Of a DNA stretch of 64,000 nucleotides, positions 41,095-53,200 are shown piece after piece. The stretch comes from Artocarpus heterophyllus (lineage: Eukaryota > Streptophyta > Magnoliopsida > Rosales > Moraceae), in contig JAJQZP010000445.1 of NCBI GenBank assembly GCA_025403435.1, forward strand, positions 248,001 through 312,000. The letters run 5' to 3'. The notes below the pieces were generated by a model. It searched no databases and was not told the DNA's origin. It worked only from the letters and a program-made list of their open reading frames with translations. Numbering within the stretch: the first letter of the stretch is position 1; the number at the start of each line of letters is the position of its first letter. A program made the translations under genes and the position numbers.

Positions 41095-42176
41095 TAAATT
41101 TTCTTTTCTTTTTTAAGAGAGAATTAGAGAAACAAACTACATTTATAATAGAATAAAAATTAATAGGTCAATTTTAAAACAAAGTTAGGCCAAAAAGACA
41201 TAAATACACATTTATTAATTAGTTAAATTACAAAAATAGCCTAATTTATTTATCAATAATTAATTATTAAATTTGATATTATTTTTTCCTTTTTTTTCTT
41301 CCTTCTTTTGTCTCTCTTCCCTTCTCTCCCTCTGTTTCCCTCCATCTTTCTCTCTCTCCTCATCAGATTATGAACCTTAACGTGACTGCTTCCTCTCCAC
41401 CGAAGTAGTGTTGTAGATGATGAATCCAAGAGTTGCGAGGTTGGCAAGGTCGCACCAATGACAATTGTTGTGAAGTCTCGTGAGGCAACAACCATAAGAT
41501 CTCGATGATGACAACCTTCTTTGTCGATAGATCGATGGCCGTCGTAGGAGCATTTCATCCACCGTGCCATTTGCCATCCTTGGTAGGACTTGAAGGGCCA
41601 CTATTTTACTAGTTTGAAGGGCCCCATCCTCCATTTCCATCGTCTGTGTAGGAGCTATGCCGGGAGAAGCTATTGGAGTCACATGAGGAGAATACTTAGA
41701 GTCACAAAGGGAGGTGTCGTCATGGAGGTAAGTTTCAGATTTGAAGCCAGAGTAGTGTGAAGTTGCCGGAGTCATGTTAAAAGATGTTGTCGGAGTCGTA
41801 CGAGGTCACCAAAATCATGCATGGACAACATTGTTGCCAAAGTTGTTGCCAACATTGGAGAGAAAAAAGGAGGAGAGAGAGGAGAGAAAGGAGACAAAAC
41901 GTGGATCTAGGTTTTTTTTTTTGAGGAGATGAAAAAGATGGGGGTAAAATTGGATGTTTTAATGTTTAAATGCTATATACTTTAATATTTTTTTAAAGTG
42001 TGTTATTTACTTACAATAAAAATTAAAAACATGTTATTTGGTACAACTTTTTTTTAAGGACAATAATTTAGCTATGAATCACATAATATAATATAAAAAA
42101 AGAAAAAGAAAAAAGAAAAAGAAGAAAGTTAGGAAAAGCCATAAGTACCAACAGATGAGAAATGCTATAATGTATG
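41095..42176 (+). repeat. Dispersed repeat D, copy 1 (interrupted by the gypsy element)
   Basis: The head matches 60640-60800 (shared GAATAAAAATTAATAG and GTTTAAAACAAAGTTA-like phrases). The tail matches D2 and D3 up to AACAGATGAGAAATGC, where the gypsy element inserted. It resumes at 60549 with TAATGTACTATAATG. This copy lacks the ~515-bp segment with the short copia LTR that D2 and D3 carry. Confidence 0.6.
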
Positions 42177-42821
42177 TGTTGAGGGTGAGCTCGGCGCCAC
42201 CACCTAGGAGACAAACTCTGGGTGGTCGGCCAAACAGCTCGGCGGAGCTACCAGGGAGCAAACTACCGACCCCGATGACAATGGACGTTGCATCGGAGGT
42301 GCTTCTCAGGGCCTCTAGGGTTGCACCTCAACAGGTTGCCACCTCGGGGCTATGTACCGGCTTGGGTCAGATCATTCTCATTCACAAATGGATTGCTACT
42401 CGCCACCATAGGCCAACAAATGGCAAACTACTCACCGTCTGATGGAGACCAATCCATTGACAGAGGGACGTGACACTTATCACTTACTGCATAACATGCC
42501 TTGATGTGACACTCAGGTTGTGGGTAAAACCCACCTGACACCCGCTCCAAATGGTAGCCTATAAATAGGATGCATTTATTGCATTCAAGGGGAGATGCTC
42601 CTTCCCACCTAACAAACTCTCATCCTCTGCTGAGCAACCCCTGCCTTAAGCATCGAGAGCCCTTGTCTATTGACTGACCCCTTTTTTTCTCTTACCTTTG
42701 CAGCGTCCCTCCTCTTGTTGCAAGCACACCTAACCAGGTGGAGACTAGCTGAAAGGAGTCGAGCACTGTACGCAGCTGCACGTGGTGTTGATTCAATGCC
42801 GGACCTTGGTAAGCATCAACA
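42177..42821 (+). repeat. 5' LTR of the gypsy element
   Basis: It starts TGTTGAGGGTGAG and ends GCATCAACA, with a TATAAATA box at 42560-42567. The segment just inside it, TTTGGGCGCTAGAAGGAGG (from 42822), is the expected primer binding site, but I cannot assign its tRNA. Confidence 0.9.
42560..42567 (+). promoter_or_regulatory. TATA box of the gypsy 5' LTR
   Basis: TATAAATA followed by GG; the same box is at 60282-60289 in the 3' LTR. Confidence 0.7.
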
Positions 42822-42892
42822 TTTGGGCGCTAGAAGGAGGGCCCCCTACGCCTTCACTCAGACATCGGCCACATTAACTCTGAGGACCTAGA

Positions 42893-44500
42893 TGGTGACT
42901 CGAGGAAATGCCAGAGATGACGCTGCCCGACAGGAGGGGTCAGGAGACACGAGAAATCGACAATAGAATCTAGGTAGGCCTAGGGGGCGCCCCTGGGCCA
43001 CAAGGTCCCAGTCTGGGGGGCAGGGAAGCACGGCTAGGGCCAATCAAGCGTAGGACCCAATTATTCAGGACCCAATTTGAGAGCTTACAAATGCTGTTCA
43101 GATTCTTACTTAGCAGCTCACACAATAAGCTCAATGTCAGGCCGCATATGCTCTCCTGCCTCCAGCCTCGGCTGACCAGGTTGGAGGTCAGGCAGAATGG
43201 GATGTAGCGGACCCAAGCGAAGCCGATTTTGAGCGTTTAAGAGGCTCTACATGTGGCGTCTCGGCCAATAATAGACTAGTCCAAGAAGGTCATCTTGGCC
43301 CTCAAGCAACACGGGTTTTGTTGCCCCAAGGTTCCAGAGCATCAGTATTTGATCCGCTACGACGCCAGGGAGAAGCGTGTCAAAATCGCCAGCCTGGGGC
43401 CAACGACTGCATGGAGGGCGGAGCACCCTACAAGGTCAAACTACATAAAGACACGAACAGTCGCCAGTTTTAGGCATTACAATGCCAAATTGATGAGATC
43501 CGAACAACTGTTTTGGCCTGGACGACATGGGAGCCTTGGATCCATTATTTTCAGACACTATAGTGCTGGGCCCCATGCCACCAAGTTCAAGGTCCCACAA
43601 ATTAAGGCCTATGATGGGACTGCAGACGTAGACAAGCATGTTGAGCTGTTCCGAGGGCACATGCTCCTTCAGAATGCCACGCGGCAATGTGCAAGGCCTT
43701 TTCGTTGACTATAACAGGACCAGCTCGGCAATGGTTTCGAAGACTTGAACCAGCCTCTATTTCTTTTTAGCATCTCACCGATGCCTTCTCAGTAGCCTTC
43801 TCTACAATGAAGACGTAGAGAAAATAGATCACATATCTATACGCCATCAAGCAAGGGGACGGCAACATCCGAGACTACATCAATTGGTTTACCTAAGCAG
43901 CTCTAGAGGTCAAACACGTCAAAGACGAGACCCTCAAGCATATTTTCATAGGGGGTCTCCAAGACAAAAAACTTACTTGGTCGTTGGCCTTTGAGCAGCC
44001 GAGCACTTTCTCACAAATGCTCGACTATGTGTAAAGGTACGCCGACACCTTGGAGTATATGAAGAGCTGTAGGGAGGAGGCTGGCCCCAACGGAACGAAG
44101 AAGGAAAAGAAGCAAAAGAAGGCACCAGAGTAAACCAGCGTCAAGCAGAACAAGAAGCAAAAGAAAGAGAAAAAACCTGAGAAAAAACACCGACCGGGAA
44201 GTTCCAAAGCTACACACCCCTAGTGGCAACCATTGATAAAGTGCTCGCTCAAGTAAGCGGCAGAAACCTACTGGTGCCACCTCCCAAGCTCAGAGGCAGC
44301 AAGGTAAAGCAGGATCAGGCAAGATACTACGAGTTTCATAAAGATGTGGGCCACATTATACGTGGATGTATTCAGCTAAAGGACGAGATCGAAAGACTGG
44401 TCCATGAAGGACATTTAAGGGAATTTGTTGAGTGGGTTATAACCCCTAGCTCTGCCTCTAGAAGAAACGAGCAGCTGAGCTGAGATGCGCCAAACCCTCC
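42893..44500 (+). pseudogene. Gypsy gag (broken)
   Basis: The gag would form the particle coat and bind the RNA. The block starts at the ATG at 42893. Typical gag phrases are FKVPQIKAYDGTADVDKH (about 43580-43640), GPARQWFRRLEPASI-like sequence at 43725-43765, YAIKQGDG (43840-43865) and LEVKHVKDETLKHIFIGGL (43905-43965). It ends with a Lys-rich tail and EFHKDVGHIIRGCIQLKDEI (44330-44390), the degraded nucleocapsid region, where the first zinc-ligand Cys has become Tyr. Multiple stops and frame changes are present. Confidence 0.82.
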
Positions 44501-44639
44501 CGAAACGACGGTGGGAACACCATGAAACTTCTAAATATCGTTCACACGATCTTCAAAGGGCTTGTAAACGGGGACACGTCGAGTGGGCGACGAGCGTACG
44601 TCTGAGAAGCTCGGCTGATCGAACGAGGAGAGTTCATAA

Positions 44640-46560
44640 ACATGTCCGAACATATAAACAAGATTTACCACAAACAAGACACCCCAATCACATTCATTGA
44701 GGAGAAAGAGGACAAGTTGATTCATCCATACAATGATGCTCTCGTGTGCAAGCTACACATCGCCAACAACATAGTACGGCAAGTGCTGATTGATAATGGC
44801 AGCTCGGCTGACATCCTTTTCAAGCAAGCTTTTGATAAGTTAAAGATCAACAACACTACCATGATTCGAATCTAGATGTCGTTATATGGCTTTATGGGTG
44901 AATGTGTCTAAGCAGTTGGGAAGGTTAGCGTGCCTGTGACCTTCGATGAGGGTGCTGCTCAGGTAACACGCATCGTCGACTTCCTAGCTGTCGACAAACC
45001 GTCACAATACAACATCATAATCGGCCAACCAACGCTAAATACATTGAAGGCCGTGGTCTCTACGTATCATCTGTCAATGAAGTTTCCAACGGAGGATGGA
45101 GTTGGAGTAATCCGCTCATCTCAAAGGGACTCTCAAGCTTGTTACACCAATGCTATCAAAGCGGCATCAACCCAGCATCTACACATCTCAGCCATTCACA
45201 TGGTTGACGAGATAGATCTGCCTGCCAACCCAAAGCTCAAAATACTTTTCGATCTTGACCCCCGACTACCCGAGGAAGAGGTAAGAGCCACCTTGGTCGA
45301 AGAATTGGTGCCGTTCAGCGTAGACCCTGTCAGGTCTGAGCACACCGTCTAACTCAGATGCCAGATAAGATCTGACATCCGAGCCAACCTAGAGCGACTT
45401 CTTATCGAGTATCGGGACATCTTTGCTTGGTCTCACAAGGACATGCCCGGCATCGACTCGAGTGTGATCTATCATTGGCTTAATGTCTGACCCGACCATA
45501 AGCCTGTGATACAAAAGAGAAGGGCTTTTAACTCGGAGAGATACGCTGCCATAAACGAAGAGGTCCAGAAGCTTCTAAAAGCAGGATTCATTCGAGCGGT
45601 CAAATATCTAGAGTGGTTAGCGAATGTCGTTCTCGTGAAGAAAGCGAACAGGAAGTGGCTAGTTTGTGTCAATTATACCGACCTGAACAAGGCCTGCCCT
45701 AAAGATTGTTTCCCACTTCCTTGGATCGACCAATTAGTCGATGAGACAGCCGGCCATGAGCTGCTCAATTTCATGGACGCTTATTTTGGGTACAATTAGA
45801 TAAGGATGGCCGAGAAGGATCAAATAAAAATGGCGTTTGTTATTGACCAGGGGCTATACTATTACGTAGTAATGCCCTTTTGGCTGAAGAATGCTGGGGC
45901 TAAGTACCAGTGTCAAGTCAACAAGATGTTTGCTTGGTTGATCAGCAAAACAAAGGAAGTCTACGTGGACAATATGCTTGTTAAGTCTGTCCGAGCAGCG
46001 GATCACGTGGCCGATCTCTGAACAAGGTTTGATGTGCTTCGAGAATATGGGATGAAACTTAACCCGATGAAGTGTGCATTCAGAGTTAGCTCGGGTAAAT
46101 TTCTCAGATTTCTAATCAACCAGCGAGGAATAGAGGTTAACTCGATGAAGGCCCAAGTAGTTATAGACATGCATTCTCCTCGGACTATAAAAGAAGTACA
46201 GAAACTCACCGGCATGATAGTGGCCCTCTTTTGTCTCCCAAGCTATCGACAAGTGCCATTCATTTTTTAAGGCACTTAAGGGGAGGTTTGAGTGGAGCAA
46301 GGAATGTGAGGAAGCTTTTCAAAATCTAAAGCAAGGAATGTGAGGAAGCTTTTCAAAATCTAAAGAAGTATTTAGCCACGCCCCCACTCCTATTCAAACC
46401 TTTGCCCAGAGAAGTTTTGTCCGAGAACGCCGTAAGCTCGGTCCTAGTCCGAGAAGAAGAGGGAGCTTAAAAGCTAGTGTACTATACTAGCCATGCATTC
46501 TAGGGTGCCAAAGAGCGATATCCCCCCTCGAGAAGTTGGCCTTTGCATTGAGCAATGTGT
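44640..46560 (+). pseudogene. Gypsy protease - reverse transcriptase - partial RNase H (broken)
   Basis: Protease: VLIDNGSSADILF at 44780-44820, with Asn where Thr/Ser is usual after the catalytic Asp. A linker with NIIIGQPTLN follows (45010-45040). Reverse transcriptase: INEEVQKLLKAGFIR, VCVNYTDLNKACPKD, PLPWIDQLVD, then YVDNML at 45961-45978. The catalytic YVDD is therefore YVDN, which should abolish polymerase activity. RNase H starts (YYTSHAF, ERYPPLEKLAFAL, 46470-46550) and then stops abruptly; no downstream RNase H or integrase is found. In-frame stops lie at about 44873, 44910, 45350, 45488, 45797 and 46019. Confidence 0.87.
46287..46365 (+). repeat. Tandem duplication in the gypsy RT-RNase H region
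   Basis: A unit of about 35 bp (GCAAGGAATGTGAGGAAGC and onward) occurs twice head to tail, breaking the reading frame. Confidence 0.85.
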
Positions 46561-47400
46561 TTGAGGGAAATGAACAGACCCAAAAAGGGATACCATAACT
46601 CTGGCCCGAAAGACCTGACAACAACTCCCGAAAAGGGAGAGTCATCCTAATAACCAGACTGGAGGGCTGATCGACACCTCACTAGTCTGTCACCGTGCAG
46701 ACTACCCAATGAGTCACCTAGCACAACTATGTTCCCAACCAACATTAGACTTGCAAAGTTTTCTCAAACTTAAACAAGTCTAGGGGGCCACAGGGTCAGG
46801 GTACACACATGCCGTTGTGCTCTGCCTAACCAAGAAAATAGGGATACCTTCCTTGCTCAAATTAACTCGATAATGACAGGGTATAAAGTACTTACATGCC
46901 ATTGTGCTTTGCCCAACCAAGAAAACAGGGATACCTTCCCTGCCCAGATTAACTCAATAATTATAGTGATAATATACTTGGCATCAATACAAATTGGAAA
47001 GACAGAAGCTTGGAAAATAATTTAAGAGTGCACCCTCCCAAGGAGCATTCAACTTGTCCAATTTACTAACTCAATGTTGGAGCTGGGATCTACATTAAGT
47101 CGACAAAAATGAAGGTTTTACTACGTTTTTGAGAAACTCCTCGCCCAAAAATATGAAAATATTAAAATATATGTAAAAATCTGAGAAGTAATGAACTTGG
47201 AAAAAATAAAAATATATTCAAAAATGGTGAGGGGGAGGTACAATTAATCAGGCACCTCCCAAGCTCGGACGAACAACAAACCCAAAAAAAAACAAACAAA
47301 AGGACTGCCTAGGCCTGGGCCCCGTCCCCAGCGTCGCCTTCCTCGCCCGTACCACCGCCAGTGCTCTGTTCGTCCCCGTTGTCATCGCCGTCCACTTCGA
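46560..47400. other. Non-coding interior of the gypsy element
   Basis: This replaces the place where RNase H and integrase should lie. A ~90-bp unit containing TGCCGTTGTGCTCTGCC / TGCCATTGTGCTTTGCC and CCAAGAAAA is duplicated in tandem (about 46795-46870 and 46880-46960). I find no integrase motif on either strand. Confidence 0.6.
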
Positions 47401-48210
47401 CAACCTCGCCTTACTACTGCAGAATAGCGCCTTGCTCTGGCTCGACTATGAGCGACCAGCCAAAGCCCTCAGCCTCAGGGTGTTACCGGATCAGATGATC
47501 TCAGAGGTCTGTCATGCCGAAGTAGTAGTAATCAACGTACTCCGTGGATGCCTTGAATTCCTCCATGGCTTGTGCAAGATGGCCAAAGGGCTCTTCCAAA
47601 AATCATCGGTGCTCGACCTGTAGAGTCGCCAGCTACTCTTTGAGCCAGGCAGCCTAATACTTTACTAGTCCGGCCTCCTTTAATGTCTCCTTGACCTCTG
47701 CCTTGGCCTAGGCGGCGTCCTCCTTCGCCTTTCGAGCCTCTTCCTTGGCTTGAGAAAGAGATGTCTTGATTTGGTCTAGCTTAATGTTCCTGGCACCGAG
47801 CTGTCTCTCAACTTCCAACTTTTCAAGGAAGGTCTTCTTATGCCTCTCCTTGTTCGCGTTGATTTCCTTCAGCCCAATCGAGTAGGCCATATGCAAGAAG
47901 GCGCTCGTCTGAGAGGATAACACAACTTCAGTGTTTGGCAAAAAGAAAAGTAAAAGAAAGAGGCACGGGATGGGCAAGCACTTACCTTGGCGGCAGAGCG
48001 GAAGGCAGCGTCAGACAGACCCTAAAAATCCTCCCCTTAGAGGTTCACTAGAAAGTCCTCTTGGGACACCGCGTCCCCAAGATGATCCAAGATGGTCCGG
48101 CGAAAATTCGAGCGTCTCCTCGAAGGGTCCTGCAGAGGCGCCACGGTGGTAATGTCGGTCAAGGGGGTCTCGCTGGATTAGGCCCTAGTCCTCAGAGGCT
48201 GGGGTGGTTG
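47400..48210 (-). pseudogene. Antisense ORF of the gypsy element, C-terminal part
   Basis: This continues the antisense gene of 57871-58987 on the far side of copia B. Its frame is continuous across the insertion point if B and one target duplicate are ignored. The first part ends GLSDAAFRSAAK at 47986, followed by a GT-AG intron of 77 bp (47985-47909; donor GTAAGTG, acceptor CTCTCAG). The next exon is a Lys/Glu-rich likely coiled coil (HMAYSIGLKEINANKERHKK to SLSQAKEEARKAKEDAA, 47893-47708), then degenerate sequence to about 47400. Stop codons within show it is dead. The composition and place match the C-terminal half of plant 'putative gypsy type transposon' proteins. Confidence 0.62.
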
Positions 48211-50242
48211 TGTTGGAAACAAAGTGCGTAGCGGAATTTTAAAATTTTTTCATCAGAGTATTTTCCAAAACACAAGTTTGACATGTTATATGTATAAATT
48301 AAACAGATCTTACTAACCTCAGTGTGCCGAAGAACCTCCGCGACCTGTGTAGAGAAGTAACGTTCCAGAAGAGCCTCAACCAACTGGTCTTCTTTGCTAT
48401 TCTCTATCCACAACCGGAGTGAGTGTGGGCTCACACGTACAGCTCTTCCACCGGTGACTCTCCTTCCAACCAATAGAGAGAACCCAAAGCTAGTGTTCGT
48501 GATTTGTGAACAAAAGCTCTCAGGGAGTTTTTAGATGCTCACTAGAAGAGTATCACTCTTAATCTCTCAAATTGATCTGAGTAAATCATTAGACTCACTC
48601 CCTTTTTATACCTATTGGTCCTTGGGGTCAGTCCATATCAGATTAGGTCTCAAAAATCGAAACAGAATCAAGTTCGGATCAATATCTGATAAGATACGCG
48701 TGAAAAACGCGTAATCTTAACTGTCGCGGTCGACATGCCGAACTGTGTGATAGGCAGGCCGAACTGGCCAGTTCGGCAGGCCAAACTTTCTGATAGGCAG
48801 GCCGAACTGCCGAGAAAAAATCTCCGCGAATCTTTTATTTTCCACCCGAGATTCTAAAGGATAAAGTCTCAGTTTTGATTCAAATAGCCCAATAGAAAAG
48901 ATATCTGATCAAAACAAACTTTATCAAGATAATCTCTAAGAAAATAAATCAATTCACAATAATTCTACAAGTTTATCTTGTTCTAATTGTCCAAAATTAA
49001 AACAACCGATAAACAGACAAGAATTATCCGAACGCCATAATTCAACAAGTTCATCTTGAACTAATTTCTTACATAATTAATTCAACCGATAAACAGACAT
49101 GAAGTATTTGATTCTTATAAATTTTAAACCAATCTGATAAATCCGACATAAGTCACCAATTATTGGAAAAGCACGCCGTGTCGTTACAGGATTTTGTGAG
49201 CTAGCAAAGGGGACCAAAATGGACCTATAAAGTTCAAGCTCATGATAATTATGAAACCCAATATCCCAGATATACATTTCACAATTATCAACTCCAACGC
49301 TACTCCACTAAAAGCTTGGAGCTACACACTCGAACTTTATAGAATTACGAAGCTCATGTAGCTAAGTCTCCATGACATATCATAGTGTATCGCATCCCCA
49401 TATGATCATCCATAATCGGCTTAAGGACAAGTTCTGTCTTACCTTCCCGATTATTTTTATCTTACGTTCCATTGTCTCACCATTAGAAAACTTACCATCC
49501 AAAGATAGTATACCATTCGGTTACACCTATGTATCCAAATGGTTGAGCGCTCCAGTTTTCCAATTACAGGACAACGCATATAAGAGGATATCATTACTCC
49601 TAAAGAGGAGCTATGGATTCCATATCTATGAATAACAAGTCTACGCTACCAAGAGTCATGCCTCCAACGTACCGGCATGCATGCCACTATAGAGATGTGG
49701 GAGTCACCCATTGGTACATCAAAAGACACAAGTCGAGACAACGGGCCCATTATTCATCTCAGGATTAAGATACAATACAAATGATTGTCAAAAGTGAATC
49801 GATTTGCCAAGACAGAATTATTAATCCAAATCAATTCATTTTATGTCCCGATCCAACACATCGTCACCTATGACAACGCGCCAATGTTTCTATTCACGGA
49901 GTCCAACTCCGATGGCCGAGACAAACCATCTCCCAAAAGGGATATAGACAACATAACAATCTTTACATGAATAAGCGCCCAACTTTATTCCCTCTATTGC
50001 GGATCATATATTTTAGACCATCACCTTAAGAGTCGTGTCTACCGCATAATCATCCCATCATATGCCCAACTTTTAAGGTTTAGACTGATAGTCTCAGACT
50101 ACTGTTTGCTTATCATACATTCAACAAATATGAACGTAAAGAGGACAATATTTGGTATATATAAATGAATAAATTCTTTATTGATAAAAATGTCTCCAAA
50201 AACGTATTACATATTTACTCCTTAGAGCATACATGTCTAACA
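48211..50242 (-). repeat. 3' LTR of copia B
   Basis: 2032 bp. It includes the TATA box on the minus strand (48603-48610) and the U3 palindromic array (48725-48813), which is 43 bp longer than in the 5' LTR. The open frames at 48192-48473, 49372-49635 and 49785-49970 are LTR sequence. Confidence 0.95.
48725..48813. repeat. U3 palindromic GC array, copia B 3' LTR
   Basis: The units GACATGCCGAACTG, GGCAGGCCGAACT, GTTCGGCAGGCC and GGCAGGCCGAACT follow each other. The phrase GATAGGCAGGCCGAACT occurs twice, 43 bp apart (48749 and 48792). Confidence 0.88.
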
Positions 50243-50259
50243 ATCTCCCACTTGCACTA
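50243..50259 (-). promoter_or_regulatory. Polypurine tract of copia B
   Basis: The minus strand reads GCAAGTGGGAGAT directly upstream of the 3' LTR. Confidence 0.8.
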
Positions 50260-50280
50260 AGTGAGTAAATACTGCAAATT

Positions 50281-53200
50281 TCACATCCCCATAGCTTCCA
50301 CATGCCTTTCGAAGACTCTCCCAGAAAGTGTCTTCGTAAATGGATCAGCTAAATTGTCCTCTGACGCGATCTTGCGCACCGTGACATGCCCACTCTCAAC
50401 GAAGTCCTTTATCACATGATACTTCCGATCAATATGCTTACTCTTCTTGTGAAATCTTGGTTCCTTAGCATTAGCTACCGCCACACTATTATCACAGTAC
50501 AGTGATACCGCTTTATCCACACCAGGAACTACCTCAAGATCCCCAAGGAACTTGTGGAGCCACACTGCTTCTTTCGAAGCATCACTAGCCGCCACATACT
50601 TGCCTCCATCGTTGAATCCAAAGTGCAATCTTGCTTCGCACTTCTCCAACTGATGGCACCGCCACCCAGAGTAAACACAAACCCTGAAGTCGATTTCCTA
50701 GAATCCAGGCAGGATTGAAAATCTGAATCAGTGTATCCTAGAGGAGTCAAGTCCTCACCTGAATACACAAGCATAAACCCTCGAGTCCTTCTCAGGTACT
50801 TGAAAATATGCTTTACCGCAACCCAATGGTTCGGTCCTGGATCCGCCTGAAATCGACTCACAATCCCGACCGCATAGCTAATATCCGGTCGAGTGCAAAG
50901 CATGGCATACATGAGACTACCCACTACCGAAGCATAAGGTACCTTCTTTATGTATTCTCTTTCTTCATAAGACTTTGGAGAGTCTTTCTTAGAAAGAGTA
51001 ATTCCAGACCTAGATGGTTGCCCACCTTTCTTGGAATCCTGCATTGCAAACCTCCTGAGAATTTTATCTATGTAGCCGGCCTGTGACAAAGCTATCATTT
51101 TGTTCTTCCTATCCCGAAAGATCTGGATACCGAGAACAAAATTAGCCTCACCTAAGTCCTTCATGTCAAACTGCTTGGTCAACCATAATTTGACCGATGA
51201 CAATGCCCCAACGTCATTGCCAATTAGCAGAATGTCATCTACATAGAGTAGTAGAAAAACCACCTTCCCATTCTTAATGTGTTTGTAAACACATGGTTCA
51301 TCCACATTTTGTGAGAACCCATAAGTCTTGATCACTTGATCAAATCTTATGTTCCAAGAACGAGAAGCCTGCTTAAGTCCATAAATTGACTTTAGCAGCT
51401 TACAAACCTTACCCTCTTGACCCGCGACCTTGAACCCGTCTGGTTGCTCCATATAAATGGACTCATCAAGATACCCATTCAGAAAAGCCGTCTTGACATC
51501 CATCTGCCAAATCTCGTAGTCGAGAGCGGCAGCTATGGACAAGAGAATCCGGATGGACTTAAGCATGGCTACAGGCGAAAAGGTTTCCTCATAATCGATT
51601 CCTTCCTTTTGCGTATAACCCTTAGCTACCAGTCTAGCCTTAAAGGTTTCGACCTTTCCATCCACTCCTCTTTTCCTCTTGTAGATCCACTTACTCCCTA
51701 TGGGTTTTACCCCTTCGGGAAGATCCACAAGCTCCCAGACCCGATTAGTCTCCATAGACTTCATCTCAATGTTCATGGCCTCTGTCCAGAGTCTTGAATC
51801 AACATCCTCCATAGCTTCTGCGTAAGTATAAGGATCCCTGTCATGTTCATCCGGTTCAGCCAAAAAGACCTCCCCATTGAACATATATCTCTCAGGTTGA
51901 CGCCCGATCCTCCCACTACGCCGAAGCCCCTGAGGTTGTTGTTCAGGTTTGTTTGGTTTTTCTACACCGATCGGAATGGTTTCGTTCGGAACCTCCGGAG
52001 TAAACGGATTACCCCTCAACTCCTCAAGCACCACTTTGCTTTGAGGTTTAAAGTCGTTCATGTAACTCTCCTCAAGGAAAGTTGCATTAGTTGAAACCAC
52101 GACTTTATTTTCCTTTGGGTTATAAAAATAACCCCCTTTAGTCCCTTTTGGATATCCTACAAACACGCAAACTTTTGAACGTGCTTCCAACTTATTCGGA
52201 TCCTTAAACAGGACATGAGCTGGACATCCCCATATGCGAATATGGTTTAAGGATGTCTTCCGTCTTGTCCACAACTCGTGAGGAGTTTTAGGGACCGATT
52301 TTGAAGGCACATTGTTCAAAAGATAACATGCGGTTTGTAGTGCATATCTCCAAAAGGATAAAGGCAATGATGAATAACTCATCATGGACCGAATCATGTC
52401 CAACAAAGTCCTATTCCTTCTCTCTGCTACGCCACTCTGCTGCGGAGTACCCGGCGCAGTCAAATGGGATAAAATCCCATTCTCTAACAAGTGTCCCAAG
52501 AACTCATCAGAAAGGTATTCCCCACCTCGATCAGATCGAAGTGCCTTTATGGGTCTACCCAATTGCTTTTCCACTTCAGCCCGAAACTCCCTGAACTTAT
52601 CATAAGTTTCGCTTTTGTGGTGCATTAGGTACACAAACCCATATCTTGAGTAATCGTCAATAAAAGTAACGAAGTACTCATACCCTCCTCGTGCCCGGAT
52701 GTTCATCGGTCAGCAAACATCACTATGCACAAGTTCTAGAACCCCTTCGGCCCTATTGCCCTTAGACCCGTATGGTCTTTTGGTCATTTTACCCTCCAAA
52801 CAAGACTCGCATTTAGGTATAGATTCCACCTTTAAGTGACTTAAAGGTCCATCCCTTACCAACCTTTGAATCCTATTTAGGTTAATATGGCCAAGGCGCA
52901 AATGCCAAAGATAAGTCTTATTAGAGTGAGAAGTTTTAAGTCTTTTTGAGTCATTATCATTTATCTCAGCATTAAGCAATAGGTCCATCTTAGGTTTGAT
53001 AAAATATAGATTATTTTGCATCCATCCAGAACAGATAAAAGATTTGTTTTTACGAATCACCACTTTTTCATTAAAAGATACCACGTAGGAGTCTTTAAAT
53101 AAAGAAGATACAGAAATTAAATTCCTTTTAAATTTAGGAACATAAAAACAATCTCGCAAAATTACACTCCTATAATTATCAAAATAAAGATGGACATCTC

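Noticed and set aside
47708..47977. Stand-alone coiled-coil protein with N-terminal signal-like MPIPCLFLLLFF
   Set aside because: The hydrophobic start is intron sequence read through; the coiled coil is an exon of the gypsy antisense gene.
49372..49970. Conserved small ORFs repeated in several LTRs (also 8687, 56994, 57407)
   Set aside because: They recur only because the LTR is repeated; they differ by stops between copies and lack known motifs.
50808..52605. Plus-strand open frames opposite the B polyprotein
   Set aside because: They are shadows of the minus-strand polyprotein and have no independent motif.
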